44,899 nucleotides of DNA from Chlorokybus atmophyticus (GCA_009103225.1 RHPI01001709.1:6488-51386); one strand, 5' to 3'. Shown: positions 18,070-28,385, counted from the first letter of the stretch. Notes: generated by a model not told the origin, from the letters alone. Made by a program: numbers and translations.

Positions 18070-19389
18070 TTGGTGTATGAGAAGACAGTGCTGGACACCA
18101 ACCGCAGCGCCTCACGGCCTGTAGCAAGCACAACTACCGAGCCTCCTCGCCGCAAACGTGGCCGGGACGCTCCACCAGCACGCGACAAAGGGAAACGGTC
18201 AGCGCATAATGCTTTGCCTGCCCCTGTGCTGTGTCATTGCTGTGGACGGCATGGGCACTACCAAAAGGAGTGCACCGAAGAGTACTCAACTCGGGTCTGC
18301 GACTACTGCCACAAGACAGGCCACTTGGAGTCAATCTGCTGGCTCAAGTTCCCTGAGTTGAGACTGGTCAATGGCTACTACAGCAACAACTCTAGTGGCT
18401 ACAACAGCAACAACACTGGAGGCCACAACGGCAACAACTCTGGTGGCTACAACAGCAACCATATCGGAGGCCACAACAACAACAAGAATGTCAACGCTCG
18501 CAAGGAAGAGCAAGACTACAGGGGGAAGAATCGTCCTCCTCAGCGCAAGGGACTGGAAGGATGTCCATGCGCTGCTGCAGTTGCCGCCAAGGCTCCGGCC
18601 AACCCGCCAGCTGATGACCATATTGCGGCCCTCATGGCGCGTATGGCATGCTTGAAGGAGGACAACAAGCAGGACTATCGCGCCTGCTACTTTGCCCGGT
18701 GGGCACTGATGGCTCCAAAGCGCACGAGCGACACCAGCACTCTATCACGCGTTCAACCATCCCGACGAGTTCGAGGGGAAGCCGCAACATCATTAGCAGC
18801 TACTCCCTCCGAAGCCAATGGTGCTGCACCAGCAGCAACAGCTTCACCGGCTGTGATGTCGACTCCGTCAACGATAGCAGCAACTACTCCAGTTGCACCA
18901 AAAGTGGGTACATCAGTGAGCACCGTAACGCCAACACTGGTGAGCACGCTGGCAACAGCCACTGCTGTCACCGACCCTGCAGCAGGAGGTCGCACCGATC
19001 CCGCTCCAACTGCAGAACCACCTGTGTCAGCGAGCACTGAGACCACGCTCGCGCCACTGAGCGGCACTCTTGCAACCACCAACAGTGTCATCGTTGACGC
19101 CCGCTGCCACTGCAGCGACGCGCAGCTACATTGCCCGTCCTCGACGTCACTTAGGCTGTCCCGCGAGGTCAGCAAGCCGAGCGCACATGGGAGACCATCA
19201 TGCGTGGAGCAGATTTCACTATCATTGCTTTTGGGCGCGGAGGAGAGCGCACAACACGCGTTGAACGCAGTGACCGAGTCTTCCCCTTGCCTGAATATCA
19301 CACCATGCCAGAGCAGACTAAGCGGCAACTGGAGGACGAAATTCTCGCCGGCACGGCGCCTCACATGCGAGACCGCGTCTTTGTGGTAA
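18070..19389 (+). CDS. Nucleocapsid-like protein with two CCHC knuckles and an Asn/Gly repeat
   Basis: An open frame of 439 codons. A basic stretch (RRKRGRD) leads to two zinc knuckles with exact C-x2-C-x4-H-x4-C spacing: CHCCGRHGHYQKEC and CDYCHKTGHLESIC. Five 24-bp repeats then encode GGYNSNNT-type units, followed by a Thr/Ser/Ala/Pro-rich region. Knuckles of this type package retroelement RNA. The C-terminal part after about 19150 is probably out of frame, because a better coding frame opens at 19155. Knuckles ahead of the Gag-like ORFs is an odd order for gypsy, so this part may come from a different element. Confidence 0.6.
   Translation: MVYEKTVLDTNRSASRPVASTTTEPPRRKRGRDAPPARDKGKRSAHNALPAPVLCHCCGRHGHYQKECTEEYSTRVCDYCHKTGHLESICWLKFPELRLVNGYYSNNSSGYNSNNTGGHNGNNSGGYNSNHIGGHNNNKNVNARKEEQDYRGKNRPPQRKGLEGCPCAAAVAAKAPANPPADDHIAALMARMACLKEDNKQDYRACYFARWALMAPKRTSDTSTLSRVQPSRRVRGEAATSLAATPSEANGAAPAATASPAVMSTPSTIAATTPVAPKVGTSVSTVTPTLVSTLATATAVTDPAAGGRTDPAPTAEPPVSASTETTLAPLSGTLATTNSVIVDARCHCSDAQLHCPSSTSLRLSREVSKPSAHGRPSCVEQISLSLLLGAEESAQHALNAVTESSPCLNITPCQSRLSGNWRTKFSPARRLTCETASLW
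18373..18492. repeat. 24-bp tandem repeat, five units
   Basis: Units of the form GGCTACAACAGCAACAAC plus six variable bases, in frame with the zinc-knuckle ORF, coding for eight-residue Asn/Gly-rich repeats. Confidence 0.9.
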
Positions 19390-19859
19390 AAACACATGTT
19401 GTACTGGAGCTGTTCTGGACTCTGCATAACAACATGCAGACTGCGCCACGCCAGCCCGCACCGGTCCGTCCTGAACCATACGAGCCAAGCCCGCTGGACA
19501 CGTATTGGGATCGGCAACCCATCGTACAGCAGCACATCGCTGATGCAACCGACATGCCTTTGGGTGACAGCGAAGCATTGAGACCCCTCAGTACCGTTCG
19601 GCTTCATGAGCGCTACAACGCTCAGAAACGGGCGTTTACCTGGCGACAAGACCAAACGGCAGCAATTAATGCAAGAGCGCAAGCCCTTGCCACTGCTCGC
19701 ACTCTTGTTTTTCAACTAACAGTTGCTGGCCCATCATCCAGCACAACACCTCTCATCGGTGAGCCCGACATTGACCAGGCGAGGACGTTGGCCCAACAAA
19801 CCAGGGGGGTGATCGCCCCGCTGCTACCCGCCTTGCTGGAAGACTTGCCTGACGATTAA
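19155..19859 (+). CDS. Gag-region ORF of the methyltransferase-gypsy element
   Basis: A frame open from 19155 to the stop at 19857-19859, with an ATG at 19200. It is acidic with helical stretches (EQTKRQLEDEILAGT, INARAQALATARTL). No domain is recognised; position between the nucleocapsid-like frame and the next Gag-like ORF suggests a Gag segment. It could be fused in the ancestor with the frame upstream through a frameshift near 19150. Confidence 0.4.
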   Translation, partial: AVPRGQQAERTWETIMRGADFTIIAFGRGGERTTRVERSDRVFPLPEYHTMPEQTKRQLEDEILAGTAPHMRDRVFVVKTHVVLELFWTLHNNMQTAPRQPAPVRPEPYEPSPLDTYWDRQPIVQQHIADATDMPLGDSEALRPLSTVRLHERYNAQKRAFTWRQDQTAAINARAQALATARTLVFQLTVAGPSSSTTPLIGEPDIDQARTLAQQTRGVIAPLLPALLEDLPDD

Positions 19860-19910
19860 CGGGATCCAGGGAGAGGCTACCTGACACCATAAGGGTGTAC
19901 ACAACAGGAT

Positions 19911-20630
19911 GGATCAGGCTCAATCGGAGAACTGCAACTTCGCGCAGCCCTATTACAACAAGCAACCATGCTACATCGACAAGAAAGCATCGGCCTGAGA
20001 TGGATGCTAGGGATGCGAGAAGGTGGCAATGCAGCTCGAAGAAGATTAGTGACTTGGCTAGTCACCAATCACCCCGCAGTCCCTCTGTTCGCATTCGGCT
20101 CCAGATTGTTATGGTTGGACGCCTTGCTTCGCTCGCTGCGGCAAGCCTAGGACGAGGTTGCCTCGGCAGCCATTGACACCGTAAAAGGAGCTCAAAAGGC
20201 CATACTGAGGTTGGCAGGGTTGGAAGCAGCGCGGCAGCGCAGAGGCATCGCAGCTGCTTGTGAGCAGCATGTCCGACAGCCAGAGATTTACCTCACTGTG
20301 CGGGCACGAGCAACAACGGTGCTAGAATTGGGGGTGGTCAATGGCAGATGGGATGCCTACATGGCAGGGATCCTAAGGGTTCCCACCATCACCTACGATA
20401 TAAGAGCGCGGCTTCTGCGCGCAGTGTATCTCCAGCCCATGCCTCAGAATCACCGCTGGAGTGACGTGGTCAACAATCCAACAGCCACATGGGAAGGTAC
20501 ACTGGTCAGGAGGCAGCTCATGCAGTACGCTGAACTTATGTGGAAGAACAGGCTGCACGGGAGGCGGGCCCACAAACACCCGGTCCTCCAGGGTTTCCTC
20601 GACAGCCACTGGCTACGCCGCCAGGTATGA
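19911..20630 (+). pseudogene. Gag capsid-like ORF
   Basis: One frame runs from about 19911 to 20630 with a single TAG near 20148. It encodes a helical protein (LRWMLGMREGGNAARRRLV, then a WEGTLVRRQLMQYAELMWK block) similar in texture to retrotransposon capsid domains that have conserved Trp and large hydrophobics. It lies immediately before the protease frame. The assignment rests on position and composition only. Confidence 0.45.
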
Positions 20631-21261
20631 CCCGGCCACACAGAGGCGCAATCCGCCTGCGCCACAACCAGGGCAACTACAGGCAGCACCACAAGCACCC
20701 AAGCCGCAGCGCGTATACCAACACCAAAGACAAGGACGGTTCGAGCCAGGCCGCGGACAAGGAGCTTTCAAAGACCCAGCTTGTCGAGGGGCGCTTGCCG
20801 CACTACGCTCGACACCACCAGAGGAGACTGCAGCAGCAGTCACCCCACGCACACGCTACCGACGATTTAAGCGGCTGCGCATCCACGCCAATGCAGCCAT
20901 GATCGCCAACCACGGCAAGCATGTCATTATCAAGGGACGAGCACCCAGGCGTGTGATGCTGGACTCTGAAGCCGAGCCTACCATCATTGGACGTTACCTC
21001 GCACGCGACCTTGGCATCGCTAGCGCTGAGCTGATGCCTTGCCCATACGTGCTCGGCACAGCAACCGGCAGCCGTGACAAGGTGATTGGCATCACCAAGC
21101 AGGCTCTCTGCATTTGCTTGACAAGGGTGGACCCTTCCCACAGCACCGAGGTCATACAGAAGTGCGTAATCACCGACGCAGGATCCTTCGACCTATTGCT
21201 GGGACAGGACTTCAACTTCCCTGTTGGCATGGGGCTGAATTGCTGGATAGAGAAGGCATGA
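20625..21261 (+). pseudogene. Retropepsin-like aspartic protease, active-site Gly changed
   Basis: A Pro/Gln-rich linker (NPPAPQPGQLQ) leads to a protease domain. VMLDSEAEPTII is the catalytic loop, where D-S-G is normal and Gly is replaced by Glu. Later FDLLLGQDF is the second conserved strand (ILG-D motif). The frame differs from the Gag-like ORF upstream, so either a programmed or a mutational frameshift separates them. The Glu substitution should abolish activity. Confidence 0.75.
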
Positions 21262-21345
21262 TTTCGTCCCCATAGGGATCAGGAGGATGGAAAGGTTCAA
21301 GGATATTTGCCTCTCGAGCTGGTGGCTCGTACTCGCTCTCACCGA

Positions 21346-21465
21346 AGGTCAGCTGCAACAGCCACCTACAGGTCGATGTTGACAACCACTGACAGGTCAG
21401 CTGCAACAGCCACCCACAAGTCGGTCTCAACAACCACGGACAGATCAGCTGCGGTGGTCACCCAC
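21346..21465. repeat. About 53-bp imperfect tandem repeat, 2.3 units
   Basis: Units begin GGTCAGCTGCAACAGCCACC and continue with CAGTCGG/ACAACCAC-type sequence; they recur at 21346, about 21399 and about 21446. They fill the gap between protease and methyltransferase, where no frame stays open. Confidence 0.7.
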
Positions 21466-21636
21466 AACTCTAACTAAGACTCTCCTATCCCATACGACAA
21501 ATCTTAGGAAGATGCCACTGAAGAAGTGGCCAACCAGAAACCAGCGGACCGCCGCTGACGAGCACAAGTGGTCGCACATCTACTACTAAGCAGACCACGG
21601 CTCACTTCACGGTTCCCTCTCTACAAGGACTAAGCT

Positions 21637-22846
21637 GTGGTCCAAGAGCAACACCAGGTGGCCACTAGAGTAGTGGAGTTTCACGTATTCCATCGACAAC
21701 AAGGCATCACCGTGTTGGAACTATTTGGGGGTATAAGTAGTGGCCTCGCCGCTGTCCTCAACACCGGCGCGACGGTCACTAAGTACTTCTATTGTGACCC
21801 TGATCCACACGCACAGCATGCCCTGAGCCACCACCTGCGCCACCTGCACAAATGCTACCCGCAACGACTGTTGCTATCGGCACTGCTAGGCAGTCTGAAG
21901 GCACTGCCACAGGACATCCGTTTAATCAAGGCGGATCACCTCTTGGCGGTGGGCAACATCGACCTAATAATAGCAGGACGGGAGTATCGAGGACACTCTA
22001 GAGCAGGCAGAGGCCAAGGACTCGCTGATCCTCGCTCGCGACTATTCTGAGAACTGATGCGTGTCATCAAAATCCCTGCAGAGCAACCAGCTGTTCAGGC
22101 CTCCACGATACATCATCAAGAATGTGCACTCTAACGACGATAAGTGCCATCACGTGTACGACAGCTTTTACAGGTGTTCTTTATTCGGACACCCTCTAAA
22201 AATCAGCGCGTCATGGCTCCCATGCATATCGCGTCCGCGCCAAGTGGACCAGCCTGGCTACAGTTGAGGATCTCTTTGTTGTTATATTTGCACAGCAGTC
22301 GTCCACGTAATCTTACCGTCGACGCTATCCTGGACCCTGGGCGCACAGCACAACCAGTCGCACGACACGATCAACAGCACTTTTACCAATGCAACCAGGC
22401 CTAGTCACGTCGTGCGCTCCCCACTCTGGTGTCTTACCTAGGATCATACGCCTTCCGCAACCAAGGCGAAAGCATGGTGTCGGATTCCAACACATGCCGA
22501 CTGGAGGAACCCAACGCACGTGAGTGCGAACGCGCCATGAGATTTTCTCCAGGCAGTATGATAGGTTCCACGCTGACCGACAGTCAGCAATGTCAGTTGT
22601 TGGGACGCGCCATGGAGCAGAACAGCATGGTGTGGTTATTGGAAATATGCTTTGCTCTTCTGGACCGCCATGTGTCCTTCCAGGAGCTCGAACACCTGGC
22701 GGGGGGGTGGGCCGATCGCGTGCGAGAGATCAAAGCGGCACACACCGCCCTCGAAATCGCCCATATAGAGGAGCAGGCAGCAGTCACTATGGAGGACATC
22801 CCAGTAGTCGCCAACGCTACCTCTTGGTCCCATTGGACCACTGGCT
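21637..22846 (+). pseudogene. C5 cytosine DNA methyltransferase, motifs I to X, catalytic Cys lost
   Basis: The best view of the domain. Motif I is GITVLELFGGISSGLAAV, the AdoMet-binding loop. Motif II is YFYCDPDP. Motif IV should carry a Pro-Cys pair before the RGHSRAGRGQGLADPRS block, but the codon in the Cys position (21985-21987) is TAT (Tyr) and its neighbours are also changed. Motif VI ENV has become KNV (22118). WELM is broken by a TGA at 22048-22050. After frameshifts near 22070 and 22180 the order continues to ECERAMRFSPGS (motif IX) and LLGRAMEQNSMVWLL (motif X). Canonical I-to-X order excludes the permuted DRM arrangement. Which eukaryotic DNMT class it came from cannot be settled by eye. 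Confidence 0.85.
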
Positions 22847-23436
22847 AAAGGCCAGACACGAGAACAACTTGAGGCTCTCCTCAACAAGTGGAGGAGTCAG
22901 TTCAGCTTCAGCGTGAAGGAACTGGGCGTCTGCTCAGTTTACCAAATGGACATCGAGTTGGTGGACACCGAACCGGTGCTTCGACGACAGTACCGACTCT
23001 CCAAGTCGGAAGAAGACTTGGTGGAGCAGAGGTGCAAGGCTCTGCTAGATGCAGGCCTGATTGAGGAGTCCACATCGAAGTTTGCGGCCGCGACCGTCAT
23101 GCCCCTGAAGAAGGATTCAGCAGGCAACTGGACAGACCGGCGTATGTGCGGCGACTATCGCCCCGTCAACAATGAGACCAGACAAGACAGGTATCCAATG
23201 CCTACTGTAGCGGGTATCTTTGATGATGTAGGAACCTGTACCGTCTTCAGCATCCTGGACATGCGACAAGGGTACAACCAGATCGCCATCAAGGAGGAGG
23301 ACAAGCATAAGACCGCTTTCTGGGGCAACCGACAGCTGTACCAGTGGAAGGTCATGCCCTTCGGACTGAAGAATGCTCCTGCCAAGTTTTAGCGCGTTAT
23401 GGACAAAGCCTTGAAGGGGCTGAACTTCGCGCTCGT
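22847..23436 (+). pseudogene. Reverse transcriptase, N-terminal part, cut by the terminal repeat
   Basis: Nearly the same as 8640-9230: TREQLEALLNKWRSQF linker, RRQYRLSKSEEDLVEQR, CGDYRPVNNETRQDRYPMP, FSILDMRQGYNQI, MPFGLKNAPAKF. A TAG at 23390-23392 stands where copy 1 has CAG. The frame ends 15 residues later at the 231-bp repeat; the catalytic YxDD is absent. Confidence 0.9.
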
Positions 23437-23667
23437 TGACTGTGTGTCTTACAGCACAGCATGTGCATTAAGGAGGACACCGCCTCCACATGTCCGTGTT
23501 ACTCAACGACAGCGGAGCAGCTCCACCAAGCGCTTCTTACTATACGAGCTGGGTTATCTTTTACTTTTGCTACATGTTACAACATGTTGCAGCACCAGGG
23601 CGAGCCAGCATGTCTTTCCCTGCAGCGGCCCGAGACAACGTGACCCTCGACTCTCCTCGACCCGACA
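23437..23667 (+). repeat. 231-bp terminal repeat (putative LTR), copy 2
   Basis: Same length, start (TGACTGTGTG) and end (CTCGACCCGACA) as 11771-12001. It joins truncated plus-strand RT on its left to minus-strand chromovirus sequence on its right. No short target-site duplication is visible on either side, consistent with deletion or recombination after insertion. Confidence 0.7.
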
Positions 23668-26068
23668 TGCTTTATCAACTCGACAAACCATGTGTCAAGT
23701 GCATAAGCTTGTGGCAAACGATCCACAATGTCCTTAACATTAATAGCCATTGGTTCCTCTTCACCTAAGTTGAAAGACTCTACTGATGCTTTAGTTAAGG
23801 GTGCAGACCCTTGTGGGCTATGTGCCATCTGAACGTCATGTTGAGTGTTGATTGTACGTTGAGTGCGTGTTTTCACACCAAAACTCGATTCCGGTGCGAT
23901 AATAGTAGGTATCATCTCATCACTGGCAAACAAACGTTGAGTGCCATAAGTGTCACCGAATAGTGCAATGTTGCTTTTAGCAGTGGCAGTCTTCGTCGAC
24001 CCTGCTCGCGCATGTGCGCGCGTTGTTGCTGTCATAAGCATGGGGGACCGACTTAATGGGTTTGCCATATGTATTCCCTTGACCTGGTCTGTAAACCCAA
24101 GTAAAGTTGAAACGTTACAGCATCTCAGCCCACTGTGCTTAACTTCTTGACAGCGTTAATTGGGCCAAAAAAGAAGTGAGGGTTTTGTGGTTGGTGATAA
24201 CTGTAAACCCGCCTTCTATCCCCTCCAGGTAGCAGCGCCACTCCTGTAGTGCATGAACAACCCCCAACAACTCTTGCTCGGTTGTTGTGTAGTTCGTCTT
24301 CGCTGCAGAGAACTTCTTGCTCAAGTAAGCAAGTGGGTGTCCACTCTGAAGCAACACAACTCTAGTGCCCTCTATGGATGCGTCGCTTATCACCTCAAAG
24401 GGCTGGGTATAGTCCGGCAATTGCAATACCGGTGCTGTTACCATGGCCTCTTGACCGGACTCAAAGGCTTCTTGCTGCCCTTGTGCCCACCACACGACTT
24501 TGTCACGTAACAAGTTTGTGAGAGGGGCAACTCGCGACGAGTAACCCAAAATGTATTTACGCAAATAGTTACTCAGTCTTAAGAATGCACGTAAATCGTG
24601 CACATTATTAGGGCTCGGCCATTCCTTCACCTTAGCAACCTTATTTGGGTTCGGGCGCACGCCCTCCTTGCTCACAATGTGACTCCAATTCCGTTTTGCC
24701 AAACTCACAGTTGGGCATATATGCAAAGAACCTATGCGCACAAAATGTATCCAACACCTCACGCACATGCGCAACATGCGCCATAGGGTCCTTGCTGAAT
24801 ATCAGTTTCATCGATATTCAGGTACTGTCTTACCAATCAGCTCATGGAACACATGGTTCATCATAGCTTAAAAGGTGGCCGGCGCATTCCTCAGCTCAAA
24901 ATGCAGGCTCTTGTACCAGAAATGGCCAAGCGGCGTACGAAACGCTGTCTTAAACACATCTTTCGACGTTATGCGGATCTGATGATACCCACTAATCAAG
25001 TCCAAGGATGTAAACATTAAGGCACCACTCAATTGATTCAACAGATCATCTATCTGAGGTAGTGGATACCTATTATCGTAATGGTCAGCTTGTTCAAGGC
25101 TCTATAGTCTACGCTCAGGTGTAGCCTACCATCCTTCTGTGGCACGAAGAAGATTGGTGCTCCGAAGGGAGAGCTATTAAGCTCTATCGATCCCGTCTCA
25201 AGCAAGGCCTTGATGTGCTTCTCCATGTCCGCAAACTCTGCTGGACTTAGCCTATACACAGGCCTAAATGAAGGTTGCATATCCGGCACAAGAGGGATTG
25301 TATGCCATACATCTCTTTCCGATGGCAACTCAGGCATATTAGCTTTATACACATCAGAACATTCATGCATCAGAGCTTTTAAGCCTGGATGACAATGACA
25401 ACGATCAGACTCACCTTTTGGCGCGGTTCCAAAGTCACAAGTGGCAAACAGCAGCTGTCTGACATTTGCTGCCATCTTTTGCGCCGGTTGGCGAACTGGT
25501 GTCGTTTATGGCAGTCTTCGTCGAGACCAAGAAAAAAAGGGGTTGTGCTCCTTGCCGAACAGCTCTCTTCACCTGCATGGCACTTAGCAAGAGTGGTGTT
25601 GGTTCCGCTAATGAATTAGGGTTTGAGGTGGGTGCCTCATCACACCCATCTGCCCTTAAGGTCACACGACCTCCTCCTTTGCGTACACTGCAAAGTTTAG
25701 TGTCCGCGTCAGTGCGCAAACCACATGCTCGCTGCCAGCGGCTACCGATGATGACATCAATGCCTGACACCTCTACGGGAACTACAAGGAATTATAGCTG
25801 AGCATGGTAACCTTGTACACACAAAGATAGATGCACAGCTAACTGAACAGAACATAACTGAGTTGAACAACCAATTTGGCGCCCGAAGAGACTTGAAGCG
25901 AGGCATCATCTTGTTGGCGCTTGTGGCAGCTAGCTTGGCCGCTTGTTGCTCATGCAGGTCCTTCAAGGATGCATTAGCCGCGGTCAGCTCCGCGTGTTGT
26001 TCATGCATGGTTGCCATCTGGTCCTTCAGCTCCGCGAGCTGAGCGGCCGTTAAGGAAGCCTCCATAGC
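23668..26068 (-). pseudogene. Gag-pol of a decayed minus-strand chromovirus, up to the start of integrase
   Basis: From right to left: a Gag start with coiled coil (LKDQMATMHEQHAELTAANAS), a deletion into the end of a protease (GIDVIIGSRW, VTLRADG), RT (FRPVYRLSPAEFADMEKHIK, SPFGAPIFFVPQKDGR, SVDYRALN at 25050-25475), a broken stretch where YxDD is lost, then RT connection and RNase H (LRAFLRLSNYLRKYI, VISDASIEGTRVVLLQSG, TTTEQELLGVVHALQEWR at 24139-24777). Finally NPLSRSP and the start of integrase (AYALDTWF) stop at the 231-bp repeat. Many stops and frameshifts. Confidence 0.82.
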
Positions 26069-26389
26069 AGCCGTTGATGCCAATAGTAGTTGCCAACTGC
26101 TCGTGCACAAGCACCGAGTTAATGCACAGGCTATGGCAACAAGTACTAGCAAAGTATGTCGCAATGACACACACTCGACATACTTTTTAGCGTGACTAAG
26201 GGCCCACATGCACTATGCATGCTCATGCACAATGCGAGGCAGTAATTCTATACTACCAGTGATAATGCACTATCAGCTTGACACAATGCCACACCGTGCA
26301 TGCAAGCAATGCTTCCACACATGCACAACGTGGCTATGCACATATATCAACGGATGCATGCGATGCGATTGTAGCAGCGCCGATACCAA

Positions 26390-27283
26390 TGTAATGTTCC
26401 TACACTTACTTGCTTGCTCTGTAGCAAACCAGACTTGTGCACACACACAAAGACTTGTCGCCGAACACAAGGGAGCGATAGCAGGTGGAGGAGGTCCAGC
26501 AACACCACTTCAAGGAGAAGAGGACGCTCACCAGTCAATACAACCCCCACCACACCACGCTTCCCGACTTAACAACACACCACCAGCCCACAAGGGATGG
26601 TAGAGAGGGAGAGCCCATTAAACAGGCACCTACACACAAGTGGCTTTGCTGTAGTGCACCACACATGATACCTACACTAAGCTTACACAAGCTTATGTAC
26701 TCACTTGCTGCTCTCCCGACCTGACACAGCAATTTCAAAGACCAAGAAGGCCTCGTTACGGTGTGCTGATTTGTCTTATGACATGTTCCACCTATGGACT
26801 TAAAATCTCACCTCGGAAACATCAACATAGGTCCGAGGTGCTTCTCCTAGGCTGCATGTCCAACACAGGACATGTCCCATCACAGGACATCAAACTCGGA
26901 GTGTCTGCCACAAGACGACACATGATGACATAAATGCCTTTCTGCTGCTTGCAGCAAGAATATGATGGCAATCAGTGTCATATTGACATAAATTGCCACG
27001 GACAGTTCACAATTGCCTCCAGAGTGTTAAATCTGGTCACTATTGTCATAACAGTCATAGACAAGGCGGATTTGGCCATGAGCAGTAAATGACTCCGTGC
27101 TCGTCCAAATCAACGTTATGTGTAGTACTGTGTCTTAGTCTCTTAAAAAGACATAGATGACTGTATGAGCATACCTGTAAAGCACTACACAGCTTGACAA
27201 GCGGAGTCCTCACTTAGTCCCTCTTACTTACTACATAAGTAAGGAAGCCAAGAGTGACTTTTGCCAGCCCTGTGGGCGTGACA
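26390..27283 (-). repeat. Putative 894-bp 5' LTR of the minus-strand chromovirus
   Basis: On the minus strand it starts TGTCACGCCCACAGGG at 27283, sharing its first 20 bases (with one change) with the LTR start at 17088, and ends GGAACATTACA at 26390. TTGGTATCGGCGC follows as a tRNA-Met-like primer-binding site. The inner sequence diverges from the 17088 LTR, so the two may belong to different subfamilies. Confidence 0.55.
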
Positions 27284-28385
27284 GTGGGAGTGCTGTGTGT
27301 GATGTATGCAAATGTTAGCTCATTACCATCGAACCCGGTTTAATGGCTCAGTGAGTTAAGCATGTGACATCAGTAGGACACAATAAGGATCCTGTAACAT
27401 GCATAAGCATGCATTGTTTCGGCAGCGTAATTGATCAAACAATTAAGGTTTGACTAGGCCGTATCATTAAAGCAAGTTGCCACGCATGTTGGTGTACTTG
27501 AGTATGTCATTTTATGGCTCAATTGCATGCACTCTTATGCCCGGCATAAGTTATGCATGCCGTCCAATATGCAACATTTCCGTGTGTTGCAATGTGAGCA
27601 TGGCATCACTTAATGTTTTGTTGCAGTGCAAACGACGCAAAGCACTTGCAAGTACATATACCCACACGGCAACTTACTTGCGTTAACACTCCAATTGGTG
27701 ATTATGGGTGGGTGGGCCTTATGGGTGTGGCTGTGGCCGTGGCTATGGGTGTGGTTGTGTGGCGCTCACCATTCCACCATGGACACCGATATGTGAATGT
27801 GTGAATGGCGCATGCCATAGCACAACATACCCCGGGCTTGGGCTAGGCTGGATGCTTGAGCATACACATATGCTCAAGCATTTGGGGTACATAGGTTGAG
27901 CTGACAGAGCACATAACTTGACAATGGTAGCTTGAATGTGATGATGGCTGTGGTAGACGGCTGCTGTGCATGTGAATGTGCATGTCTACCAACTGAGTGC
28001 GCATGCAAACACACCTTGTGCATGTATGATACAGCACCCCATACAGCATTGCATTTGCACTACTTGGTGACGCCACATGTGCAACTTCGCCGCCACCTCA
28101 TGCATATTGTTTGTGCCAACCTTGTCGGAACTGCGCTCGTTTGATGGCAATGCTACCGACCACACATGCATGCAACTATGGCAATCAACGTCTTATTTTG
28201 CTCCGCATGCAACACGCAGACGAGTTGTCACGTTCTACCATCTCTAGAATGAGGGGTCAGACACGTCATGTGTACCAGCAACTGTTGCGACATCTTGGCA
28301 TAGTTGTTCAGCGAGTAGCTGAAACCCTCCAGATGTACATAGTTACTTGACACGGATGTGCTGCTGCACAGGTTGACAACCGCCC
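27284..28385. other. Intergenic region between the retrotransposon nest and QTRT2
   Basis: No coding signal on either strand. It holds a GGGTGTGG-rich patch (27708-27770), frequent GCATGC words, and a perfect hairpin at 27852-27881. The QTRT2 3' end lies at its right edge. Confidence 0.6.
27852..27881. repeat. Perfect 13-bp hairpin with 4-base loop
   Basis: ATGCTTGAGCATA, loop CACA, then its exact reverse complement. Isolated in the intergenic region about 500 bp downstream of the QTRT2 stop codon. Confidence 0.85.

Larger units (their letters stand above)
18066..23667 (+). mobile_element. Ty3/gypsy element with DNA methyltransferase, copy 2, internally deleted
   Basis: Order: zinc-knuckle protein, Gag-like ORFs, aspartic protease, short tandem repeat, methyltransferase with motifs I to X, RT (cut after the FGLKNAPAKF block) and the 231-bp terminal repeat. 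From the RT break the sequence jumps straight to the repeat, so the rest of RT, RNase H, integrase and PHD were deleted. No 5' LTR was found near 18066; the origin of 18066-19130 (zinc knuckles) from this or another element is not certain. Confidence 0.8.

Noticed and set aside
18753-19715. 320-codon minus-strand frame
   Set aside because: Antisense shadow of the zinc-knuckle and Gag-region frames; no motif.
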